A stretch of 24,360 nt of DNA, taken from NCBI GenBank assembly GCA_003446605.1, contig DMDF01000060.1, positions 14,249-38,608 on the forward strand, read 5' to 3'. Source of the stretch: Anaerolineaceae bacterium (GTDB lineage Bacteria > Chloroflexota > Anaerolineae > Anaerolineales > Anaerolineaceae). A program made the position numbers and the translations under genes. Of the stretch, positions 6,776 through 14,581 are shown piece by piece; position 1 is the stretch's first letter, and each line of letters begins with the position of its first letter. The notes beneath the pieces are model-generated. The model saw only the letters and a list, made by a program, of their open reading frames with translations, was not told the DNA's origin and ran no database searches.

Positions 6776-7699
6776 ATGGCAAACAGTACTCCTGGAATCA
6801 TGCGTCAGAAACCAATTACGCCATGGATGTATCTACTTCCAGCTTTGATCATAATGACAGTATTCATTGTTTATCCTGGAATTAATACCGTCTACTTAAG
6901 TCTGCGTAATCCCGAAAATACAGATTGGGCTGGCGCCCGTTGCATTGAAGGGCAACCCTGCTGGGGCATTTTTGAAAATTACCGCTATGCCTTTACCAGC
7001 ACCGTTATGCAAACTGCCTTTCGCAATAACTTAATCTGGATCATTATTATGGTCTCCGGAACTGTCGCTCTAGGCTTATTAATTGCAGTGTTGGCAGACA
7101 AAGTAAAATACGAATCTGTTGCAAAATCCATTATCTTCCTTCCCATGGCGATCTCCTTTGTAGGAGCAGGTGTCATCTGGAAATTTGTCTATAACTATGG
7201 GTCAGGGCAGGTCCAAATTGGGCTGCTCAACGCCGTTGTGACAGCTCTGGGAGGGCAACCTGTCTCTTGGTTGACTGAACCCAGAGTTAATACCATTGCA
7301 TTGATCGTTGTAGGTATTTGGATGTGGACTGGTTTTTGTATGACGAATCTCGCAGCAGCATTAAAAGGCGTCTCAGATGAAATTTTGGAAGCAGCTCGAG
7401 TGGATGGCGCAAATGAATGGCAAGTGTTCTGGAAAATAACCATACCTCAAATTATGCCTACGATTGTGGTGGTGGTAACAACCATGGTCATCAATGTATT
7501 AAAGATCTTTGACATCGTTTATGTAATGACCGGTGGTAATTATGGAACCGAAGTGATTGCTAACCGCATGTATGTAGAAATGTATAAAAATTACGATCCG
7601 GGTCGCGCATCAGCCATCGCCGTTTTACTCATTATCATTATTATTCCATTTATGATCATGAACATTCGTAGATTTCAGAAGCAGGAGGAAATGCGATGA
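6776..7699 (+). CDS. Sugar ABC transporter permease (MalF/UgpA type)
   Basis: A 307-residue inner-membrane permease of the CUT1 family with about six helices. The cytoplasmic EAA loop that docks the ATPase is visible as LEAARVDGANEWQVFWKITIP, near residues 205-225. I chose ATG 6776, with GGAGGTG at 6763-6769 six bases upstream; the in-frame GTG at 6767 overlaps that site. The first extracytoplasmic loop contains a C-x5-C pair (C56, C62), unusual for this family and possibly a disulfide. It overlaps the second permease by 4 bp (ATGA), so the two are translationally coupled and form the heterodimeric channel. No ATPase gene is present; a shared MsmK/MalK-type ATPase elsewhere is the usual solution. 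Confidence 0.93.
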   Translation: MANSTPGIMRQKPITPWMYLLPALIIMTVFIVYPGINTVYLSLRNPENTDWAGARCIEGQPCWGIFENYRYAFTSTVMQTAFRNNLIWIIIMVSGTVALGLLIAVLADKVKYESVAKSIIFLPMAISFVGAGVIWKFVYNYGSGQVQIGLLNAVVTALGGQPVSWLTEPRVNTIALIVVGIWMWTGFCMTNLAAALKGVSDEILEAARVDGANEWQVFWKITIPQIMPTIVVVVTTMVINVLKIFDIVYVMTGGNYGTEVIANRMYVEMYKNYDPGRASAIAVLLIIIIIPFMIMNIRRFQKQEEMR

Positions 7700-8880
7700 A
7701 AAAGAATGCCGTTTCAAAGCGATTGAGCAATTTGCCAGTTCACGTTATCCTGATTCTGTTGTGCGCTATCTGGTTAATTCCAACAATAGGTTTGCTGATC
7801 ACCTCCTTCCGTCCGGTACAGGATATCAACACAACCGGTTGGTGGACCATCTTTGCCAAACCGCAAGGCTATGAAGAGTATCAAACCTACTGCGCCAGCT
7901 GCCACGGGGAGGATGGTTCGTTAATTTCATCGGCTGATCTTTCTGATGCAGATCTGGTACAGGATTATCGGCGTTCTATTACGCTAACACCTTCATTGAG
8001 TCGAGAAATTGATGGGGAACCCCACATGGGAGACCTCCCTGTTCCTGATGAAGATACAACAGCTTCCATTGCCGCTTACATGCGCAAATTATCCGGAATT
8101 GACACTACCACAAAATTTACGCTCGATAACTACATCGATGCTCTAACTGGATATCGTGGCAACAAGACCTATCGCGCAGATTGTGCCAGTGGAACACAGT
8201 CGCTGGATCTGCACTGTGATATTCGCGACCTGGCAAATCCCCGCGGGATGGGTCGGGCGTTTCTAAACAGCCTGGCGGTCACCATCCCTTCTACAATTTT
8301 CCCGATCTTGATTTCCTCATTTGCCGCGTATGCATTTTCATGGATGGATTTCAAAGGGCGCCAGTGGTTATTCGCCCTTCTGGTTGGGTTGCAGGTGGTA
8401 CCACTGCAGATGACCCTTATCCCAGTTTCGCGGTTATTTGCACAACTGGGATTGAACGGAACATTTCAGGGTATCTGGCTGTTTCACACGGGCTTTGGCT
8501 TACCGTATGCCATCTACATGATGCGTAATTTTCTAGGATCCTTACCGCGCGAGTTGTTCGAATCTGCCTATTTAGACGGTGCTTCACATTGGACTGCTTT
8601 CACTAAACTTGCCATACCCCTTTCTGTGCCCGCCCTAGCTTCCCTGGCTATCTTCCAATTCCTATGGGTCTGGAATGACTTGCTAGTAGCGCTGGTCTTT
8701 TTAGGTGGAGAACATCCCGTTCTCACCTATCAGATCGGGAATATGGTTACATCTTTAGGAAGCGGATGGCATCTGCTCACCGCCGCTGCTTTCATCTCCA
8801 TGATCCTGCCTATGATTATCTTCTTCGCACTGCAGAAATATTTCGTGCGTGGTTTGCTCGCCGGTTCGGTCAAAGGTTAG
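7696..8880 (+). CDS. Sugar ABC permease (MalG type) with inserted c-type cytochrome domain
   Basis: A 394-residue permease, about 110 longer than the usual 275-285. Helix 1 spans residues 16-37 and the remaining helices lie in about 188-390, with an EAA loop ESAYLDGASHWTAFTKLAIP. Between the typical post-helix segment TTGWWTIFAKPQ (46-57) and the typical FTLDNY (141-146) lies an in-frame block of about 83 residues. This block reads as a class I cytochrome c: YxxYCASCHGEDG with the haem cysteines at 66 and 69 and His70, a candidate axial Met111 in HMGDLP, and the final helix TASIAAYMRKLSG. The loop is extracytoplasmic in MalG-type permeases, the side where haem c is attached. A further C-x10-C pair (C163, C174) follows before helix 2. 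The permease parts on both sides look intact. Confidence 0.93.
   Translation: MKKNAVSKRLSNLPVHVILILLCAIWLIPTIGLLITSFRPVQDINTTGWWTIFAKPQGYEEYQTYCASCHGEDGSLISSADLSDADLVQDYRRSITLTPSLSREIDGEPHMGDLPVPDEDTTASIAAYMRKLSGIDTTTKFTLDNYIDALTGYRGNKTYRADCASGTQSLDLHCDIRDLANPRGMGRAFLNSLAVTIPSTIFPILISSFAAYAFSWMDFKGRQWLFALLVGLQVVPLQMTLIPVSRLFAQLGLNGTFQGIWLFHTGFGLPYAIYMMRNFLGSLPRELFESAYLDGASHWTAFTKLAIPLSVPALASLAIFQFLWVWNDLLVALVFLGGEHPVLTYQIGNMVTSLGSGWHLLTAAAFISMILPMIIFFALQKYFVRGLLAGSVKG
7867..8115 (+). other. Cytochrome c domain inside the permease coding sequence
   Basis: This is the segment encoding residues 58-140 of the MalG-type permease. The CxxCH codons are 7891-7905 (TGC GCC AGC TGC CAC). The candidate distal ligand Met111 is at 8026-8028, and the closing helix AAYMRKL ends near 8091. 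The spacing of about 41 residues from the CxxCH His to Met and the final YxxKL helix are normal for small monohaem cytochromes c. Base composition does not differ visibly from the flanks, and the frame is continuous, which argues against a recent insertion or an assembly join. Haem attachment would need a Ccm/Ccs maturation system, not in this window. Confidence 0.85.
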
Positions 8881-8893
8881 GAAAAACACAGCC

Positions 8894-10648
8894 ATGGGCT
8901 CACTGCTGGATCTTTTAAAAAATAAGATCGATATTACATCTGTGCCTTTCAGCTATCCAGGTTCTCGATTGGCGATCTATACGTATTCCGGCGCAAGCAA
9001 ACTGTACTTGAATCTGTCCGAACGATTGATCAACTTCTTCCCGGGGATAGAATCATATACCAACCGGCTGCCTTTTTTAGAAGAAATGACTTTCATTGAT
9101 GCAGATCAAAAGCCACTGACATTTCAGGTTACAACGCAACCACATGCTCTTGATTTTACAACCTCTCTGGGCGCTATCCAGCTCACTTTCCTTGATGAAA
9201 CCACCCTGTGTTTCCACTTACCCGATAAAACCAGCATTGGGTTGCGCTTCAACGTCAACGCCCTGGAATGGAGTCCAGATAAAACAGGGGGTGTGATCAC
9301 CTCATACCGCTTCGCCCAGTATGCCTCCAATGCAAAAGTACTCATCAACCAGCTTACCAAAGGCGATGTGTATTCAGAATTGACATTGCTTGTTCAAACC
9401 GAACAAAATGCATGCCTTGTTCTGTCGATCGGGGAGGATATTAAAACTCCCTTATCTTGCCCATCACACGACCAAGCCCGGCACAACGCCTGGCAGATAT
9501 GGGAAGAATGGTTTAACAAAGCGCCTGAGGTTGAAGAAATTTATCAACCCACGTACGCCTATGCATGGTGGACACTTGTCAATAATATGTTCAACCCAAA
9601 GGGGAATCTACAATACAACGTTTTTGCTCCCTCCAAAAAGAACTATGTGGGTATATGGTTATGGGATAATGCCCTGCATGCGGTAGCACTGCGCCATATT
9701 GATCCACAATTGGCGCGTGATCAAATACGCGCTTTTCTCGCTCACCAACAGCCAGATGGCATGCTACCAGATGCTATCTTTGATGATGGGATTGTTACCG
9801 AGATCGATCACCCGATGCGCGCTAAAGTGACCAAACCTCCCCTCCTTGCTTGGGCAGCCCTGAAGATCCATGCACTTGACCCTGATATCAACTTTCTAAG
9901 TGAGATATACCAGCCGCTTGTTCGCTGGAATCGCTGGTGGTTTCAGGAAAATGATGATGACCGGGATGGCTTTGTCCAGTACAATCATCCTTTCTCCTCC
10001 GGCATGGACGATAACCCAACCTGGGATAGCGGCGTTCCGGTGGAGTCTCCTGATATTAATACCTACCTGTATATTCAGATGAAATCGTTGGCATTCATTG
10101 CGCAAGCCATAGGAAAATCAGAAGAATCAGATAACTGGGAGATACGCGCCGCTAACCTGCTGGATACCATCATTTGTTGTTCATGGGATGAATCGCGCAC
10201 GTGCTTTAAGGCAATGCATCAAAAAAAATCCATCCCCGTTTTCACACCGCTGAATCTTTACCCATTATGGACGGGCGCGCTTCCCAACGAGATGAATAAA
10301 AAAATCATCGCGCATATCAAGAATACGGATGAATTCTATGGTAAATTAATGCTGCCCTCCGTCGCTCGTAATGATCCCAAATTTGATCCGGATCGCATGT
10401 GGCGTGGTCCGGTATGGGCAAACATCAATTATTTTTTTATAGAAGCGCTTGCCCAGATAGGTGAATACGATTTAGCCAGAGATCTACGCACAAAAACGCT
10501 GGCGTTGATTATGCAGAATGATGGTATTTACGAATATTACAACGCCGAAACAGGAAAACCCGGTTCGAAAGCTGCACCTGCCTTCGGATGGACAGCAGCC
10601 GTTTACATTGATCTCGCTATTCAGGCATCCCGAGACCCCATGCAGTAA
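8894..10648 (+). CDS. GH63-like glycosidase (mannosylglycerate/glucosylglycerate hydrolase or trehalase-like)
   Basis: A 584-residue protein without signal peptide, so cytoplasmic. About 190 N-terminal residues look like a beta-sandwich, followed by an (alpha/alpha)6 barrel. Barrel landmarks shared by GH63 and GH37 are WLWDNALHAVALRHIDP, SSGMDDNPTWDSGVPVES and MWRGPVWANINYFFIEAL. D372 in SGMDD is the likely catalytic acid. The base is probably a Glu near EYYNAETG (E547 or E552), by analogy with bacterial mannosylglycerate hydrolases. It should cleave an alpha-linked glucoside or mannoside after import. The exact substrate (glucosylglycerate, mannosylglycerate, trehalose, sucrose) cannot be told. 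The start is ATG 8894; the frame runs upstream into the permease, which ends at 8880. It precedes treS by 36 bp. Confidence 0.8.
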   Translation: MGSLLDLLKNKIDITSVPFSYPGSRLAIYTYSGASKLYLNLSERLINFFPGIESYTNRLPFLEEMTFIDADQKPLTFQVTTQPHALDFTTSLGAIQLTFLDETTLCFHLPDKTSIGLRFNVNALEWSPDKTGGVITSYRFAQYASNAKVLINQLTKGDVYSELTLLVQTEQNACLVLSIGEDIKTPLSCPSHDQARHNAWQIWEEWFNKAPEVEEIYQPTYAYAWWTLVNNMFNPKGNLQYNVFAPSKKNYVGIWLWDNALHAVALRHIDPQLARDQIRAFLAHQQPDGMLPDAIFDDGIVTEIDHPMRAKVTKPPLLAWAALKIHALDPDINFLSEIYQPLVRWNRWWFQENDDDRDGFVQYNHPFSSGMDDNPTWDSGVPVESPDINTYLYIQMKSLAFIAQAIGKSEESDNWEIRAANLLDTIICCSWDESRTCFKAMHQKKSIPVFTPLNLYPLWTGALPNEMNKKIIAHIKNTDEFYGKLMLPSVARNDPKFDPDRMWRGPVWANINYFFIEALAQIGEYDLARDLRTKTLALIMQNDGIYEYYNAETGKPGSKAAPAFGWTAAVYIDLAIQASRDPMQ

Positions 10649-10684
10649 AGTTCTTCAGACAATATTTTGTGATAAGGATTGTTT

Positions 10685-12313
10685 ATGAAAAAAGAAAGTC
10701 CATTATGGTATAAAAATGCCGTTTTCTATGAGGTCTCAACACGCGCTTATTATGACTCTAATGGGGATGGGATTGGGGATCTGAATGGTTTGACCCAGAA
10801 ACTGGATCACATCCAGCATTTGGGCGTAGATTGTATCTGGCTTCTTCCCATCTTTCCTTCCCCCTTAGTTGATGATGGGTACGATATTGCAGATTATTAC
10901 GATGTGCATCCAGATTTGGGTACTATTGATGACTTTAAAGAATTGGTGAAAGAAACACACAAAAGAGGGATGCGTATCATTGCCGACTTGGTTGTGAATC
11001 ACACCTCTGATCAATGTGAATGGTTTAAAAAAGCTGAAGCGGATGTGCATTCTCCCTATCACGATTATTACGTATGGAGTGATACCGACCAGAGATACAC
11101 CGATGCACGCATCATTTTTGTGGATACAGAAACATCCAACTGGGCATGGAGTGAGAAAACCCAGCAGTTTTACTGGCATCGTTTTTATTCCTGCCAGCCT
11201 GATCTCAATTACGATAATCCCGCTGTTCGTGAAGAGATGAAGAACATTATGCGTTTCTGGTTGGATATGGGCATTGATGGCTTTCGGGCAGATGCGGTGC
11301 CGTACTTGATCGAGCGGGAAGGCACGACCTGCGAAAATCTACCTGAGACGCATGCCTACTTAAAAGAAATGCGCAAATTGATCGACGAGGAATATCCGGG
11401 GCGTATCTTACTGGCTGAAGCAAACCAGTGGCCGCAGGATCTACGCCCCTATTTTGCAGACGGGGATGAATTCCACATGGCATTTCAATTCCCATTAATG
11501 CCTCGTATCTTCAAAGCGCTAGCAAAGCAAGATGTATCGCCTATCATTGAAATTCTGAAGATGACACCTTCTATCCCGGATAATTGCCAGTGGTGTACTT
11601 TCTTGCGCAACCACGACGAGCTGACACTTGAAATGGTCACGGAGAAAGATCGCCAATTCATGTGGCAGGTCTACGCGCCTGTGAACCGTATGCGGCTAAA
11701 CCTGGGCATCCGCCGCAGACTGGCACCCCTGCTGGATGGGGATGCTAAAAAGATCGAACTGCTGTATGCCCTCCTCTTCTCCCTGCCCGGCACACCCATC
11801 ATTTATTATGGTGATGAGATCGGGATGGGCGATAATATTTATCTGGAAGATCGTGATGGCGTACGCACACCCATGCAGTGGAATAATGGGAAAAATGCAG
11901 GGTTTTCCGATGCAATGGAAGAAACTCTCTATCTTCCGGTTATTAAAAGTGATCAATTCTCCTATTTACATATCAACGTTGCCGAACAGATGCAGGATGA
12001 TTCTTCTCTCTTTAATCACATCCGCAAATTATTGGCTATACGCAAGTCTAACCCGGTATTAGCCGAGGGGGATTATGAGGTCATCCCGCATACTTCCGAT
12101 CCCGCGTTATTGGTCATTAAACGTAGCGATCCGCATGAGACAATCTTCGCTTTGCACAATCTTTCCAATCAAACGATAGCGTTTGATCTACAATCTCATC
12201 TTGGGCACGAAGAAATCATTTATAATTTGTTGGAAGAACTACCCTTAAATGAAAAATGCTGTCAATTGAGACCTTACGCCTACACCTGGTTGAAGATCGC
12301 AAACTCAGACTAG
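10685..12313 (+). CDS. treS: Trehalose synthase (maltose alpha-D-glucosyltransferase), TreS
   Basis: A 542-residue GH13 enzyme that interconverts maltose and trehalose in the cytoplasm. It has the catalytic triad in TreS-specific contexts: nucleophile D203 in GFRADAVPYL, acid/base E245 in LLAEANQWP and D311 in RNHDELTLEMVT. The opening LWYKNAVFYEVSTRAYYDSNGDG-type segment and YGDEIGMGDNIYLEDRDGVR are also TreS hallmarks. A C-terminal beta domain is present, but there is no fused maltokinase. The start is ATG 10685 with AAGGA 6 bp upstream; TTG 10679 is in frame but less likely. With the GH63-like enzyme it completes a route from an imported alpha-glucoside to trehalose, maltose or glucose. 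It ends only 24 bp before atpG. Confidence 0.93.
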   Translation: MKKESPLWYKNAVFYEVSTRAYYDSNGDGIGDLNGLTQKLDHIQHLGVDCIWLLPIFPSPLVDDGYDIADYYDVHPDLGTIDDFKELVKETHKRGMRIIADLVVNHTSDQCEWFKKAEADVHSPYHDYYVWSDTDQRYTDARIIFVDTETSNWAWSEKTQQFYWHRFYSCQPDLNYDNPAVREEMKNIMRFWLDMGIDGFRADAVPYLIEREGTTCENLPETHAYLKEMRKLIDEEYPGRILLAEANQWPQDLRPYFADGDEFHMAFQFPLMPRIFKALAKQDVSPIIEILKMTPSIPDNCQWCTFLRNHDELTLEMVTEKDRQFMWQVYAPVNRMRLNLGIRRRLAPLLDGDAKKIELLYALLFSLPGTPIIYYGDEIGMGDNIYLEDRDGVRTPMQWNNGKNAGFSDAMEETLYLPVIKSDQFSYLHINVAEQMQDDSSLFNHIRKLLAIRKSNPVLAEGDYEVIPHTSDPALLVIKRSDPHETIFALHNLSNQTIAFDLQSHLGHEEIIYNLLEELPLNEKCCQLRPYAYTWLKIANSD

Positions 12314-12337
12314 AACAATAACCGATTAGGAAGAATT

Positions 12338-13204
12338 ATGCTCGAAGAGACAAAAAAACGTCTGGAAAACATTCAAGCTATTGAGCCCTATCTTAATGCT
12401 ATGCGCAACTCTTCGCTGGGCAGTTGGAAAACAGCAATAAACCGCATTCATGCTATCCACCTCTATCGCGCGGATCTGCTGGATATCCTTAAGACGGTCA
12501 CACCCAACCCGGTTGCGGAGAATACAACTCCCCCCTCATCCACTCTCAACCCGCAAATATGGATCGTTATTGGCAGCCAAAAAGGATTGGTTAGTAATTT
12601 TAATCGTCGTTTATTATCGCTGATCGAAAAAGAGATCAAGGTCCTCCGCTCCGATTCCAAACTTGCTTTGCCGCAGGTGCATGTGGTGACCAACAAACCA
12701 ACTTACTACAGCCATTTTCTTTCAGAAACAGAGCTCCAGGCAGATATCATCCCCTTCAATTATGACCTTTCCTATAACAGTGCCGTTAATTTATTCAACA
12801 TCATTCCAGAGTCAAGCAATTTAGCATATGACTTATATTATTTCTACAATGTTTATGGAAAAAGCCAGGTCTCTGCCCCCATCAAACAAGCTGCAATAAA
12901 ACCCCATCGTATAAAAGCAGAAACGCAAGAAGTTACAACTCAATGGCCACCTTATGTTCTCGATAGCGATGCTGCCATCATCCAAGAGCAGGTACAGAAC
13001 ATGCTTGCCTACCTTGAGTTCCAAGAAGTCCTCACCAATTCGATAGCCAGTGAAAATTCCTTCCGTCACCGTATCTTGGAGGAAGCCAAGAATAATACCG
13101 ACCGCCTCATCCACGAACTAACCATCGAAATCAGTATGTCGCGTAAGAAGGAAATCACCAAAGAGATCCAGGAACTGGCTGTGGCAGCGGGTCTTATTCA
13201 GTAA
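12338..13204 (+). CDS. atpG: N-type ATPase gamma subunit (AtpG), displaced from the atp operon
   Basis: A 288-residue central-shaft subunit. N- and C-terminal helices form the coiled coil: ETKKRLENIQAIEPYLNAM at the start, and NSFRHRILEEAKNNTDRLIHEL then SRKKEITKEIQELAVAAG at the end, which correspond to the highly conserved gamma C-terminus. The middle has the Rossmann-like domain with IWIVIGSQKGLVSNFNRRL, where ordinary gamma has a SDRGLCGGYN-like motif. The sequence is divergent, as N-type gammas are. It is the gene expected immediately after atpA, but here it is the last gene of the sugar cassette. AGGAAG precedes ATG 12338, and no promoter fits in the 24-bp gap after treS. Its 3' end overlaps the convergent M20 peptidase gene by 11 bp. 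Confidence 0.88.
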   Translation: MLEETKKRLENIQAIEPYLNAMRNSSLGSWKTAINRIHAIHLYRADLLDILKTVTPNPVAENTTPPSSTLNPQIWIVIGSQKGLVSNFNRRLLSLIEKEIKVLRSDSKLALPQVHVVTNKPTYYSHFLSETELQADIIPFNYDLSYNSAVNLFNIIPESSNLAYDLYYFYNVYGKSQVSAPIKQAAIKPHRIKAETQEVTTQWPPYVLDSDAAIIQEQVQNMLAYLEFQEVLTNSIASENSFRHRILEEAKNNTDRLIHELTIEISMSRKKEITKEIQELAVAAGLIQ

Positions 13205-14567
13205 GTTTCTTTTTCCCCAACTCCTTCAACACTCTCACCAGATGTTTGGCACTCTTTAAATAATCGCCAAGGCGGATGTTTTCATTGGGGGAATGTGCGC
13301 CTGAGCCAGGATAGCCTACCCCCAGCGAAGCGATTGGAATGTGCAGGGCATCCTGCACAATGAAATTGGGTCCTGAACCCCCGGTCATCGGCACAACCTG
13401 CATGGGCATACCATAAACATCCTTTGCGGAAGCCGCTACCATTTCAATAAAGGGATCATCGGCATCCGTTTTGGAGGGTGCTTCTCCCCCCAGATCAACA
13501 ATGTGGATATCGGTGAACCCATGTTTATCAAGGTGTGCCCGTAATAATTTCAATATTTTTTCCGGTCGCTGATCTGGAACAAGGCGAAAATCGATCTTGG
13601 CGGAAGCTTTGGCAGGCAGCACGGTCTTTGAGCCATCACCCTGGTATCCGGAGGTCAATCCACAAATGGTGCAGGAAGGTCGATAGACTTCTTCCACATT
13701 CAATTCATACCCTCCCTTGATCCCTTTCAGGAACTCTTTGACCCCGTACCTTGTTTGATATTCTTCGGCAAAGTCGGGAAGCTCTTTTAGCAGAGCCACA
13801 TCCTGTGCAGAGGGAAGCAGCATATCCTCATAGAACCGATCAATCAGGATTTCTTCCTGTTCGTTTTTCAGTGTTGCTAAAGCCCACACCAATCTCCAGG
13901 CTGCATTGGGAAAAATGGTACCACCTAACCCTGAATGAACGTCCATGTCAGCTGTTTCCACTTCCAGTTGTACGTAGCAAATACCGCGCAAACCGAGATA
14001 CTGCACCGGCACATCCCGGTGATCCACACTGCCAAATTCCCAGATGCATGCATCAGCTGCCAGTTCCTGTTTGTGTGAATATACGAACTCTTCCAGATTC
14101 TTGCTGCTGATTTCCTCTTCCCCTTCGATCAGGAATTTCACGGTGCAAGGTAGTTCACCCATCACTTCAAGTAGACTATCAATGGCAAACAGGCGGTTGA
14201 CGATATTGCCCTTATTATCACTGGTTCCCCTTCCGAAGACTTTCCCATCTCTCACTTCAGGTTCGAAAGCGGGTGATTCCCACAGTTCCAGCGGCTCGGG
14301 TGGTTGCACATCGTAGTGATCATAAAAAAGGAGCGTGGTTTCACTCTTCCCTTTTCTCTCCGCAGTCACGATCGGAGCTCCTTTTGTCTCATGGATCACC
14401 ACAGAAAAGCCCCTCTTTTTTAGCATTACCGCAACCATCTCCGAACATTCCTGCAGCCCTTGGTTCTTTGCCGAAACGCTGGGTTGAGCCACTAGTTGCT
14501 TTAACTCTTCAATACTGTCATCCAGGTGAGTCTCTAAGAATTGATCCATCGCTTGCAATGCTGTCAT
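13194..14567 (-). CDS. M20 family metallopeptidase (dipeptidase-like)
   Basis: A 457-residue cytoplasmic zinc peptidase of the M20 dipeptidase/CNDP-like group. Metal and catalytic residues are visible in order: H84 and D86 in FYDHYDVQP, bridging D117 in GRGTSDNKGN, the Glu cluster at 150-152 in IEGEEEISS, and a late His in GSGAHSPNEN. The lid/dimer domain contains the characteristic VHSGLGGTIFPNAAW. Substrates would be dipeptides or short N-acyl amino acids, not determinable here. AAAGGA lies about 10 bp upstream of ATG. It is the last gene of the udk - VTT - M20 operon, 14 bp after the membrane protein gene. Its 3' end overlaps atpG, with no terminator seen. Confidence 0.93.
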   Translation of the reverse strand: MTALQAMDQFLETHLDDSIEELKQLVAQPSVSAKNQGLQECSEMVAVMLKKRGFSVVIHETKGAPIVTAERKGKSETTLLFYDHYDVQPPEPLELWESPAFEPEVRDGKVFGRGTSDNKGNIVNRLFAIDSLLEVMGELPCTVKFLIEGEEEISSKNLEEFVYSHKQELAADACIWEFGSVDHRDVPVQYLGLRGICYVQLEVETADMDVHSGLGGTIFPNAAWRLVWALATLKNEQEEILIDRFYEDMLLPSAQDVALLKELPDFAEEYQTRYGVKEFLKGIKGGYELNVEEVYRPSCTICGLTSGYQGDGSKTVLPAKASAKIDFRLVPDQRPEKILKLLRAHLDKHGFTDIHIVDLGGEAPSKTDADDPFIEMVAASAKDVYGMPMQVVPMTGGSGPNFIVQDALHIPIASLGVGYPGSGAHSPNENIRLGDYLKSAKHLVRVLKELGKKKLTE

Positions 14568-14581
14568 GGCATATGTCCTTT

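Noticed and set aside
7696..8880. Cytochrome/permease fusion as an assembly artefact
   Set aside because: The frame is continuous, both permease halves are complete at the joints (TTGWWTIFAKPQ and FTLDNY), and the insert sits exactly in the outer loop. An artefact remains testable with reads but is not favoured.
12338..13204. Reading this gene as an unrelated coiled-coil protein
   Set aside because: The C-terminal helix with NNTDRLIHEL and SRKKEITKEIQELAVAAG fits the conserved gamma C-terminus, and the ATPase genes nearby lack gamma.
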